Source: Onishia niordana (GTDB taxonomy: Bacteria > Pseudomonadota > Gammaproteobacteria > Pseudomonadales > Halomonadaceae). Taken from it: a DNA stretch of 64,000 nucleotides. The DNA is taken from the NCBI RefSeq assembly GCF_004798965.1, contig NZ_SDSD01000001.1, positions 744,001-808,000 on the forward strand, read 5' to 3'. How positions within the stretch are numbered: the stretch's first letter is position 1; every line of letters begins with the position of its first letter. The notes under the pieces were generated by a model. That model worked only from the letters and a program-made list of their open reading frames with translations. It made no database searches and was not told the origin of the DNA. This document shows, in pieces, positions 9,113 to 16,595 of this stretch. The translations under genes were made by a program, and so were the position numbers.

Positions 9113-10714
9113 ATGCAACACACCACCCGTGCTTATGGCGGCATGACCGTCGCTCCCCACCACCTGGCGGCCCAGGCCGGTCGTGACATTCTGGCCGAGG
9201 GCGGCAATGCCATCGAGGCGATGGTCGCCATGGCCTCGACCATCGCAGTGGCCTACCCGCACATGAATGGCATCGGCGGCGACGGCTTCTGGCTGATCCA
9301 TGAGTCCGGCAAGCCGCCGCTGGCCATCGATGCCAGCGGCCCGGCGGCCGGGCTGGCCAGCCGCTCGTTCTATGCCGAGCAAGGCTTCGACGCGCAGAAC
9401 GGCATCCCCTCACGGGGGCCGCTCGCGGCACTGACCATGGCCGGCACGCTCGGCGGTTGGCAACTGGCCCTCGACCAGGCCGCCGCCTGGGGCCCTGCTC
9501 TGCCGCTGTCTCGCTTGCTCGAAGCAGCCATCGGCCATGGCCGCAACGGCGTGGCGGTGACCGACAGCCAGGCGGCACTTAGCGCCAAGCACCTGTCGGC
9601 ACTCAACGCCGCACCGGGCTTCGCCGAGACCTACCTGAACGCTGGCCAGGCGCCAACCGTCGGCTCGCGGCTGCGTCAGTCCCGCCTGGCCGATACCCTC
9701 GAGCATCTGACCCACGCCGGGCTCGACGATGCTTACCGGGGTGAGCTTGCGGCGAGCATGGCCGCGGATCTAGAGGCACTGGGAAGCCCACTGCGACGTG
9801 AGGATTTCACCCGCTATCACCCCCGGGCCGTCACCCCTCTGGAGGTGCGCCTCAAAGACGCGCGTGTCTTTAATCTGCCGCCGCCCACCCAGGGGCTTGC
9901 CACCTTGATGACATTGGGTGTCTTCGAGCGGCTGGGCGTAACGGAGGGAGAAGGCGTTGCGCATCTGCACGGTCTGGTGGAAGCCACCAAACGTGCCTTC
10001 ATGGCCCGCGATGCCACCGTGACCGATCCCGGCCGGCTGCCAAGCGATCCGCAGGGCTGGCTCACGCATGAAGCACTCGAGCGGGAGGCCGCACAGATCG
10101 ATTCGCGCTGGGCCCTGCCCTGGCCCCATGACTCCGCCGAGGGCGACACCATCTGGATGGCCGCCGCCGATGGAAAGGGGCGGATGGTCAGTTTCATTCA
10201 GAGCGTCTATTGGGAATTTGGCAGCGCTGTGGTGCTGCCACAGAGTGGCGTCATGTGGCAGAACCGCGGCATTGGCTTTTCCCTGGACCCGACGGCCTTG
10301 CAGACCCTGGAACCCTATCGCCAGCCGTTTCATACCCTGAACCCGTCGCTTGCCCGCTTCGACGACGGCCGGGTGATGGGGTTCGGTACCATGGGAGGGG
10401 AAGGCCAGCCACAGACACAGGCGGCGATCTATAGCCGCTATGCCCACTTTGGCATGGACCTACAGCAAGCGATCAGCGCCCCTCGCTGGCTGCTGGGCCG
10501 CACCTGGGGTGAGGCAAGCACCGGGCTCAAGCTCGAGAATCGCTTCCCGGCCCCACTGATGGAGGCCCTTGAAAACGCCGGCCACGAGATCACGCTACTC
10601 GATGAGGGGTTCAGCGACACCATGGGCCACGCTGGCGCCATCGTGCGTCATCCGGACGGATTGTTGGAAGGCGCCCACGATCCCCGCAGCGACGGAGGTG
10701 CCGCCGCGGTTTAA
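9113..10714 (+). CDS. Gamma-glutamyltransferase family Ntn hydrolase, cytoplasmic
   Basis: The 533-residue protein has the GGT fold: an N-terminal GNAIEAMVAMASTIAV block, GGDGFWLIHE, and an autoprocessing site at EGDTIWMAAADG where Thr346 is the expected nucleophile and new N-terminus. The C-terminal GEGQPQTQAAIYSR block completes the fold. Canonical GGTs have T-T-H at the cleavage site and a signal peptide; this one has T-I-W and no signal peptide, so it belongs to the cytoplasmic YwrD-like side of the family. Its reaction (hydrolysis of a gamma-glutamyl or related amide) is uncertain. It sits 8 bases after the TSUP carrier, which hints at a sulfur- or amide-containing substrate. Confidence 0.82.
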   Translation: MQHTTRAYGGMTVAPHHLAAQAGRDILAEGGNAIEAMVAMASTIAVAYPHMNGIGGDGFWLIHESGKPPLAIDASGPAAGLASRSFYAEQGFDAQNGIPSRGPLAALTMAGTLGGWQLALDQAAAWGPALPLSRLLEAAIGHGRNGVAVTDSQAALSAKHLSALNAAPGFAETYLNAGQAPTVGSRLRQSRLADTLEHLTHAGLDDAYRGELAASMAADLEALGSPLRREDFTRYHPRAVTPLEVRLKDARVFNLPPPTQGLATLMTLGVFERLGVTEGEGVAHLHGLVEATKRAFMARDATVTDPGRLPSDPQGWLTHEALEREAAQIDSRWALPWPHDSAEGDTIWMAAADGKGRMVSFIQSVYWEFGSAVVLPQSGVMWQNRGIGFSLDPTALQTLEPYRQPFHTLNPSLARFDDGRVMGFGTMGGEGQPQTQAAIYSRYAHFGMDLQQAISAPRWLLGRTWGEASTGLKLENRFPAPLMEALENAGHEITLLDEGFSDTMGHAGAIVRHPDGLLEGAHDPRSDGGAAAV

Positions 10715-10726
10715 CCGCGTGCCTGG

Positions 10727-10820
10727 AGCGCTTGGGGCCAGCATGGGCCACAAGCGCTAACCATCTGGGGCGCTGGCGACCAGCGCGTCCCCTAGGCGCC
10801 TGCCAGGCAAGCGCCTAGGG
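10727..10820 (+). terminator. Two successive hairpins downstream of the GGT-like gene
   Basis: The first hairpin has 13-base arms with one mismatch (10727-10739 and 10746-10758). The second has 10-base perfect arms (10790-10799 and 10811-10820) that include CCTAGG. Neither has a long U-tract. They probably end the TSUP/GGT transcript. Confidence 0.5.
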
Positions 10821-10892
10821 TTCTGCTCACACGAGCCTCTACTCACACGTGCTTCTTATCACAAGGCTCTCGCAGGCACCGCCACTGCCCGC

Positions 10893-11147
10893 TCAGGACG
10901 AGCGGGGCAGTGACAGCATGGGCAGCAGATGTGCCTCGATGGCACGGCGCACCGAAGGCAGCATCACATCGGTCTTCGACATCAGCTCGGTGACCACCTC
11001 CTCGAGACCCGGCACGCCAACCTCCAGGTACTTGCGCCGCGCCATCCGTGCGCAGGTCTCGGGGCAGGCGCCATCCGGAATCGCGACCCCAAGGTCCACC
11101 AGCCTGCTGCGAAAATCGTCTCCATCAATCAGTTCGACGATCATCAT
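10893..11147 (-). CDS. Small conserved-looking protein behind formate dehydrogenase
   Basis: This 84-residue protein is not one I recognise. It is acidic and soluble, with CPETCARMARRKY near the middle and a C-terminal helix PSVRRAIEAHLLPML. The start is supported by one of the best ribosome sites in the window (GAGGAGGAG just upstream of ATG ATG). It lies 56 bases after the formate dehydrogenase catalytic subunit on the same strand and is probably co-transcribed. By position it could be an analogue of the small delta subunit FdsD or an accessory factor, but I see no convincing FdsD similarity. Confidence 0.7.
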   Translation of the reverse strand: MMIVELIDGDDFRSRLVDLGVAIPDGACPETCARMARRKYLEVGVPGLEEVVTELMSKTDVMLPSVRRAIEAHLLPMLSLPRSS

Positions 11148-11203
11148 GGTGATCTCCTCCTCTTGCCTGTTGCGTCAAGGCGTAGCCTGGGCGATATATC
11201 GAC

Positions 11204-14038
11204 TCACGTCGCCGCGACGGGCTCCTCGGCCGGCATTAATCGACAGGCGGCATACTTGAACTCCGGAATCTTGCCGAAGGGATCAAGTGCCGGGTTGGTC
11301 AAGATGTTGGCGGCCGCCTCGGCATAGCAGAACGGCACGAACACCATGCCCTCGGCCATCTGCGGATCGACCCTGACGCGCAGGGAGATTTCGCCACGCC
11401 GGGTGGTGATGGACAGCCACTCGCCTGGCGACAGCCCCAGCCGGCGCAGTTCGCCCGGGGCGACACTGGCCACCGCTTCCGGTTCCAGGTCGTCGAGCAC
11501 CCGCGCCCGACGGGTCATCGAGCCGGTATGCCAGTGCTCGAGCTGACGGCCGGTGGTCAGCACCGTCGGGTAGTCACGATCGATCGGCTCATCCGGCGGC
11601 AGCGGCAGGGTCGGCGAGAACTTCGCCTTGCCCGAAGCGGTCGGGAAGACCTCGGAGAACACCACATCGTCTCCCGGCGCATCATCCGCCGAACAGGGAT
11701 AGGTCACCGAGCCCTCGCGCTCGAGCCGCTCCCAGCTAATGTGATCCAGCGATGGCATGCCCTGTTCCATCTCGGCGAAGACCTCGCGAGGATGCGTATA
11801 GTCCCAGGGCAAACCAAAGCGCTTGGCGATTTCCTGGATGATCCACCAGTCGGCCTTGGCATCGCCGGGCAGCGGGAGAGCCTGACGCCCCAGCTGCACC
11901 TGACGATTGGTGTTGGTCACGCTGCCGTCCTTCTCCGGCCAGGCCGATGCCGGCAGGATCACGTCGGCGAACTGGGCGGTCTCGGTGACAAACAAATCCT
12001 GCACCACCAGATGCTCGAGCTTGGCCAGCGCCGCTCGGGCATGATCCAGATCCGGGTCGGACATCGCCGGGTTCTCGCCCTGGATGTACATGCCCTTGAT
12101 GGTGCCCTCTTTGATGGCATCCATGATCTCGACGACGGTCAGCCCCGGCTTTTCTTCAAGCTCGGTGTTCCACAGCTCCTCGAAGGCGGAACGCACCTGG
12201 GCGTCACCCACCGGCTGATAATCGGGCAGCACCATCGGGATCATACCCGCGTCCGACGCACCCTGAACGTTGTTCTGGCCGCGCAGCGGATGCAGGCCGG
12301 TACCCGGGCGTCCGGTCTGACCGCAGGCCAGCGCCAGCGAGATCAGGCAACGCGCGTTGTCGGTGCCATGCACGTGCTGGGAAATGCCCATGCCCCAGAA
12401 GATCATCGCCCGCTCGGCATTGGCGTATTCCCGGGCCACCGCGCGGATCTCCTCGGCAGGCACGCCGCAGCTCTCCGCCATGGCCTCAGGCGTCAGGTCA
12501 CGGACATGTTCCTTGAGCGCCTCGAAGCCTTCGGTGTGCTCGCGGATATACGTCTCGTCGTACAACTCCTCGGTAACGACCACGTTGAGCATGGCGTTGA
12601 ACAGCGAGACGTCGCTGCCCGGGGTGAAGCGCAGGGCCTGGTGAGCATAGGCACTCATCGCCTGTCCCTTGGGATCGAGGATGATGATCTTGGTGCCACG
12701 CTTGGCGGCCTGCTTGAAGAAGGTCGCCGCCACCGGATGGTTCACCGCCGGGTTACAGCCGGTGAGGATCACCACATCGGCCTCGCTGGCCTGCATAAAG
12801 GAAGCCGTCACCGCACCGGAGCCGATGCATTCCATCAGCGCTGCCACGGAGCTTGCGTGACACAGGCGCGTGCAGTGGTCGACGTGGTTGGAGCCGAAGC
12901 CTGTGCGCACCAGCTTCTGGAACAGCCAGGCTTCTTCGTTGGAGCATTTGGCGCTGCCGAAGCCGGCCAGGGAATCCGGGCCATGGGCGGACTTGAGATC
13001 CTTGAGGCCGCCGGCGGCGAGGTCTAGCGCTTCATCCCAGCTGGCCTCGCGGAAGTGCGTGGTCGGGTCGGCCGGGTCGAAAGTGGGATCGACGCCCTTA
13101 GCGATGCCTGGCTTGCGGATCAGCGGGCGCGTCAGCCGCGAGGGATGACGCGGATAATCGAAGCCGAAGCGGCCCTTGACGCACAGCCGGTTCTGGTTGG
13201 AAGGCCCGTCGCGGCCCTCGACGAAGAGGATTTCCTCGTCCTTGATGTGATACGTGAGCTGGCAACCGACCCCGCAATAAGGACAGACCGAATCGACCTT
13301 GCTGTCCGCGGCCTCAGAGTCGCCGCGTCCGGTCTCGTCGACCAGGGTAGCCGGCATCAGCGCACCGGTCGGGCACGCCTGGACGCACTCGCCACAGGCA
13401 ACGCAGGTGCTATCGCCCATGGGGTCGTCGAAATCGAAGACGATCTTCGAAGCCGAGCCGCGGTTCGCCAGGCCGATGACGTCATTGACCTGTACCTCGC
13501 GGCAGGCGCGCACGCAGAGGTTACACTCGATGCAGGCATCGAGATTGACGTTCATCGCGCTGTGGGTGGCGTCGTGGGTCAGCGAGCCTTCGCGGGGCTC
13601 TATGTGATGCACGGTGGGCGCCTCGCGCTCCTCGCGCCGCGGCATCCACTCGCGCACCGCGGTGGCATCGACGGCCAGGGCATCGGCCATGTCCCAGAAG
13701 TGACTCGAGCGGTCAGGACTGTCGTCGCGGTCTGGCTGATCGACGACAAGCAGCTCCAACACGCCCTCACGAGCGACGCGGGCACGCTCGGAGCCGGCAC
13801 TGTGGATCACCATGCCAGGACGGGCCTGGCGCAGGCAGCTGGCGGCCAGCGCCCGCTCGCCCTCGATCTCGACCATGCAGGCACGGCAGTTGCCGTCTGC
13901 CCGATAGCCGGCGGAATCCTTGAAGCAGAGGTGCGGAATCGTCTCGCCAGCGCGCTTGGCGACTTGCCAGATGCTCTCGCCAGCGTAGCCGTCAACCTCG
14001 TGGCCATCGAGCGTCAGGGTGAAGGTCTCGTTCGTCAT
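11204..14038 (-). CDS. fdsA: NAD-linked formate dehydrogenase, molybdenum catalytic (alpha) subunit
   Basis: This 944-residue protein begins with a [2Fe-2S] ferredoxin domain (CRACMVEIEG). Two [4Fe-4S] motifs follow (CIECNLCVRACREV, CVACGECVQACPTG), then the Mo-bisMGD domain opening with CPYCGVGC and ending with a molydopterin dinucleotide-binding domain. The metal ligand is cysteine, not selenocysteine (RLCHASS, about Cys393). The enzyme oxidises formate to CO2 in the cytoplasm and passes electrons to the adjacent NuoEF-like subunit and NAD. The gene starts 11 bases after that subunit ends. Formate from PurU and from formaldehyde oxidation elsewhere in the window is the obvious substrate. 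An fdhD-type sulfurtransferase gene is not seen here. Confidence 0.92.
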   Translation of the reverse strand: MTNETFTLTLDGHEVDGYAGESIWQVAKRAGETIPHLCFKDSAGYRADGNCRACMVEIEGERALAASCLRQARPGMVIHSAGSERARVAREGVLELLVVDQPDRDDSPDRSSHFWDMADALAVDATAVREWMPRREEREAPTVHHIEPREGSLTHDATHSAMNVNLDACIECNLCVRACREVQVNDVIGLANRGSASKIVFDFDDPMGDSTCVACGECVQACPTGALMPATLVDETGRGDSEAADSKVDSVCPYCGVGCQLTYHIKDEEILFVEGRDGPSNQNRLCVKGRFGFDYPRHPSRLTRPLIRKPGIAKGVDPTFDPADPTTHFREASWDEALDLAAGGLKDLKSAHGPDSLAGFGSAKCSNEEAWLFQKLVRTGFGSNHVDHCTRLCHASSVAALMECIGSGAVTASFMQASEADVVILTGCNPAVNHPVAATFFKQAAKRGTKIIILDPKGQAMSAYAHQALRFTPGSDVSLFNAMLNVVVTEELYDETYIREHTEGFEALKEHVRDLTPEAMAESCGVPAEEIRAVAREYANAERAMIFWGMGISQHVHGTDNARCLISLALACGQTGRPGTGLHPLRGQNNVQGASDAGMIPMVLPDYQPVGDAQVRSAFEELWNTELEEKPGLTVVEIMDAIKEGTIKGMYIQGENPAMSDPDLDHARAALAKLEHLVVQDLFVTETAQFADVILPASAWPEKDGSVTNTNRQVQLGRQALPLPGDAKADWWIIQEIAKRFGLPWDYTHPREVFAEMEQGMPSLDHISWERLEREGSVTYPCSADDAPGDDVVFSEVFPTASGKAKFSPTLPLPPDEPIDRDYPTVLTTGRQLEHWHTGSMTRRARVLDDLEPEAVASVAPGELRRLGLSPGEWLSITTRRGEISLRVRVDPQMAEGMVFVPFCYAEAAANILTNPALDPFGKIPEFKYAACRLMPAEEPVAAT

Positions 14039-14049
14039 GGTCTATCTCC

Positions 14050-15768
14050 CTACCCTTTAACGATCAGGTTCTGTGCGGCGAGGTCGTCGCGGAAGTCCTT
14101 GAGCAAGCCAAGTACCGGATTGGGTGCCGCCTGGCCAAGCCCGCAGATGGAAGCGTCTACCATCACCGTGGAGAGCCGCGTCAAGGCCTCGGCGTCCCAG
14201 GTCTGGCGCTCGAGCAGCGTCAGCATCTTCTCGGTGCCTACCCGGCAGGGAGTGCACTGACCACAGGACTCGTCGGCGAAGAAGGCCAGCAGGTTGGTGG
14301 CCACCGCCCGCAGATTGTCCTGGTTCGAGATCACCATTACCGCCGCGGAGCCGATAAAACAGCCTTCGGCCTGCAGGGTGTCGAAATCCAGCGGGATATC
14401 GGCCTTGCTGGCCGGCAGGATACCGCCGGAAGCGCCACCGGGCAGGTAGCCGGCGAGCTGATGCCCGTCCTGCATGCCGCCGCAGTACTCCTCGATCAGT
14501 TCGGCGAGCGTGATGCCCGCCGGCGCCAGATGCACACCGGGCTTCTTGACCCGACCGGACACCGAGAAGCTGCGCAGCCCCGTGCGACCATGGCGGCCAT
14601 GGCCGGCAAACCAGTCGGCGCCGCGCTGGTGAATCAGCGGAATCCAGTAGACGGTCTCGACGTTGTTGACCAGCGTCGGGCGGTCGAAGAGGCCCCGCTG
14701 AGCGACGAAGGGTGGGCGGTGGCGCGGTTTACCCGGCTTGCCCTCCAGCGACTCGATCATCGCCGACTCCTCGCCACAGATGTAGGCGCCAGCACCGCGG
14801 CGCATCACCACATAGCCCGGCGTGACCAGGCCGGCGGCCTCGAGTTCGGCGATCGCCTCGTGCAGCACCTTGTGCAGGCCCGGGTATTCATCGCGCAGGT
14901 AGATGTAGAGCGCCTCGGCCTCCACCGCCCAGGCGCTGACCAGGGCCCCCTCGAGGAAGCGATGCGGGGCATGTTCCAGGTAGTAGCGGTCCTTGAAGGT
15001 GCCGGGCTCGCCCTCGTCGGCGTTGATCGCGCAGTAGCGCGGTCCCGCTTCCTGGCGCACGAAGTACCACTTCTTGAAGGTCGGGAAGCCCGCACCACCG
15101 AGCCCACGCAGATTGGCGCGCTCGAGCTCTTCCATTAGCGAATCGACCGTCACCGCGCCGGCCTGGCACTGTTCGAGCAGCTCAAAGCCGCCTTCACAGC
15201 GATAGTCCTCAAGCCGCTGCCAGTCGATGGTCTCGGGGTGGAAGTGCCCCGTATCAATCACCGCTTCAACGGCTTCCTGGGTCGCGTAGTTGACGTGGCG
15301 ATGGCCGACCTCGACCACCGGCGCCATCTCGCAGCGACCCATACAGGGCGCGCGCAGCACGCGTACCTCTTGTGGATCGACACCGTCCGTCAGGGCCTGC
15401 TTGAGGGCATCGGCGCCAGCCAGCTGGCAGGACAGCGAGTCGCAGACCCGTACTGTCACTGCCGGCGGCGGCGTCTGATCGTCGTGGATGACATCGAAGT
15501 GGGCATAGAAGGTAGCGGTCTCGTAGACCTCTGCCATCGGGAGATTCATGTAGTCGGCGAGCGCCCGCAGCATGGGCAGTCCCAGGTAGCCCTGGGCATC
15601 CTGAATGCGATGCAGGTGCTCGAGTAACAAGTCACGGCGGCGAAGCTCGGAATGCTCGCGCTCGTTGCCGAGTAGCTCGCGAAGCTCACTCTGGCAGTCG
15701 GCATCGAGCTCGCGGCCGCGGGGCGTGCCGCGAAAGCGGCGCTTGGGATTCACGGTCTGAACGGTCAT
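14050..15768 (-). CDS. fdsB: Formate dehydrogenase NADH-oxidoreductase subunit, fused gamma+beta (NuoE-NuoF type)
   Basis: The 572-residue protein joins a NuoE-like thioredoxin-fold [2Fe-2S] domain (CDSLSCQLAG and APCMGRCE) to a NuoF-like domain. The latter has a GLGGAGFPTFKKW flavin/NAD loop, GAGAYICGEESAMIES and a C-terminal [4Fe-4S] motif CGQCTPCRVG. It receives electrons from the catalytic subunit and reduces NAD. In many bacteria these are two genes (fdsG and fdsB). The ORF is open upstream to a TTG at 15849 and an ATG at 15837, but neither has a ribosome site, and the conserved part begins after the ATG at 15768. It is the first gene of the operon. Confidence 0.9.
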   Translation of the reverse strand: MTVQTVNPKRRFRGTPRGRELDADCQSELRELLGNEREHSELRRRDLLLEHLHRIQDAQGYLGLPMLRALADYMNLPMAEVYETATFYAHFDVIHDDQTPPPAVTVRVCDSLSCQLAGADALKQALTDGVDPQEVRVLRAPCMGRCEMAPVVEVGHRHVNYATQEAVEAVIDTGHFHPETIDWQRLEDYRCEGGFELLEQCQAGAVTVDSLMEELERANLRGLGGAGFPTFKKWYFVRQEAGPRYCAINADEGEPGTFKDRYYLEHAPHRFLEGALVSAWAVEAEALYIYLRDEYPGLHKVLHEAIAELEAAGLVTPGYVVMRRGAGAYICGEESAMIESLEGKPGKPRHRPPFVAQRGLFDRPTLVNNVETVYWIPLIHQRGADWFAGHGRHGRTGLRSFSVSGRVKKPGVHLAPAGITLAELIEEYCGGMQDGHQLAGYLPGGASGGILPASKADIPLDFDTLQAEGCFIGSAAVMVISNQDNLRAVATNLLAFFADESCGQCTPCRVGTEKMLTLLERQTWDAEALTRLSTVMVDASICGLGQAAPNPVLGLLKDFRDDLAAQNLIVKG

Positions 15769-16008
15769 GGCGGGCTCATTATTCTGATGGACGCGATCGG
15801 GGGTCACGGCTCTTTTCGTTATGTTGGCACCGGGCATGGGCGCCGACAATGGCGTCCTCGACGCGCATGGAGCGAGTAGCTACGTAGGGGTCGCTCTCGG
15901 CTAACTCATCAGACAATTCGCAATGCCTCTCTCGACACATGTCTTTCGGCATCATCGAGCTTGGCGATTTGTCGAGCCTGGCCAGATCGACGCCTTTCAC
16001 TCTTACCT

Positions 16009-16033
16009 CTAGTCTAGCCTAGCCTAGCCTAGC
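16009..16033. repeat. CTAGC pentanucleotide tandem repeat
   Basis: One CTAGT unit is followed by four exact CTAGC units (16014-16033). This gives five CTAG tetramers in 25 bases, and further CTAGs occur within the next 200 bases. CTAG is usually rare in enterobacterial and many other proteobacterial genomes. Confidence 0.9.
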
Positions 16034-16178
16034 CAACTCTCGCGCCACGGGTCAGTCGTGTCGTTGGCAGGCACTACCCATCTATCGCCCGCTATCACAC
16101 CTTTACTCGATGACCGACCCATTCGGCCGTATCACCTCGTCAAGGTCGTTAACGCTTACCGTTTAGAACCAGGCTAGC

Positions 16179-16203
16179 AATTCACTGGGCAAATCCGCAG
16201 ACT
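16179..16203 (+). promoter_or_regulatory. 25-bp element conserved upstream of both usp copies (copy 1)
   Basis: The stretch matches 18574-18598 at 20 of 25 positions, including an unbroken GGGCAAAT core and CAGACT end. It lies 99 bases before the degraded start codon of the usp relic; the other copy lies 97 bases before the intact usp start. The conserved distance suggests a promoter or operator. Confidence 0.55.
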
Positions 16204-16277
16204 AGCGACGCCACTCAGGCAAACAGGTCGTAACCTAGAGGTACACTCGCTAACAAACCCCTCAAGGAGTCTCGACG

Positions 16278-16577
16278 ATCTTCAAAAGAGTGGTGGTTAC
16301 TGTGGATCTGGCATATGCAGAACGCCCCAAGCCTCACCTGCACCTGGCGAAAGGTATGACCGGGTGGCTTCAGGCTGAGACGTTTAATATCCGCGTAACC
16401 ACACCTGGCGCATTGGCCAAGACCCCGAAGGAGTATGCGACAGCATTCGAGGACTTTGCCAATGAACAGGGACGGCTGCATGGGCAGGAAGTGAGCACTA
16501 AGGTCCTCACCTCTCAGGCCCCTGTCGCCGACATGGATGCCGCCATCATTCTGGCCATTGATGCCCCTTTCATTTAA
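16278..16577 (+). pseudogene. Universal stress protein relic (start codon lost, 3' end truncated)
   Basis: Read in frame from 16278, this encodes a protein parallel to the intact usp at 18671. It shares a [IM]FK[RK] start, TVDLA, a TPGALAKTPKEY segment (TPGSVARTPEEF in the intact copy) and HGQEVST (HGQPVST). Where the intact copy has ATG, this one has ATC, still placed 8 bases after a good AAGGAG (16264-16269). It stops after about 99 codons and lacks the last 40 or so residues, including the strand that completes the Usp fold. Translation could still begin at the internal GTG at 16290, giving 95 residues, but a working Usp is unlikely. It ends 18 bases before the BCCT gene. Confidence 0.75.
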
Positions 16578-16595
16578 CCAATCGGAGATTTCCCC

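Larger units (their letters stand above)
15769..16277. other. Intergenic region between fdsB and the usp relic
   Basis: These 509 bases hold the divergent upstream regions of fdsB and of the usp/BCCT unit. Besides the pentanucleotide repeat and the 25-bp element listed separately, I see no convincing gene. A minus-strand ORF at 15779-16000 lacks a ribosome site and recognisable features. Confidence 0.6.

Noticed and set aside
11528..13027. 499-codon plus-strand ORF
   Set aside because: It is antisense to the formate dehydrogenase alpha subunit, with Arg/His/Gly-rich low-complexity translation and no domain.
11204..14038. Selenocysteine in the formate dehydrogenase
   Set aside because: The active-site codon is TGT (Cys) in RLCHASS and no in-frame TGA is present.
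15779..16000. 73-codon minus-strand ORF upstream of fdsB
   Set aside because: It overlaps the untranslated upstream region of fdsB, has no ribosome site and no recognisable sequence.
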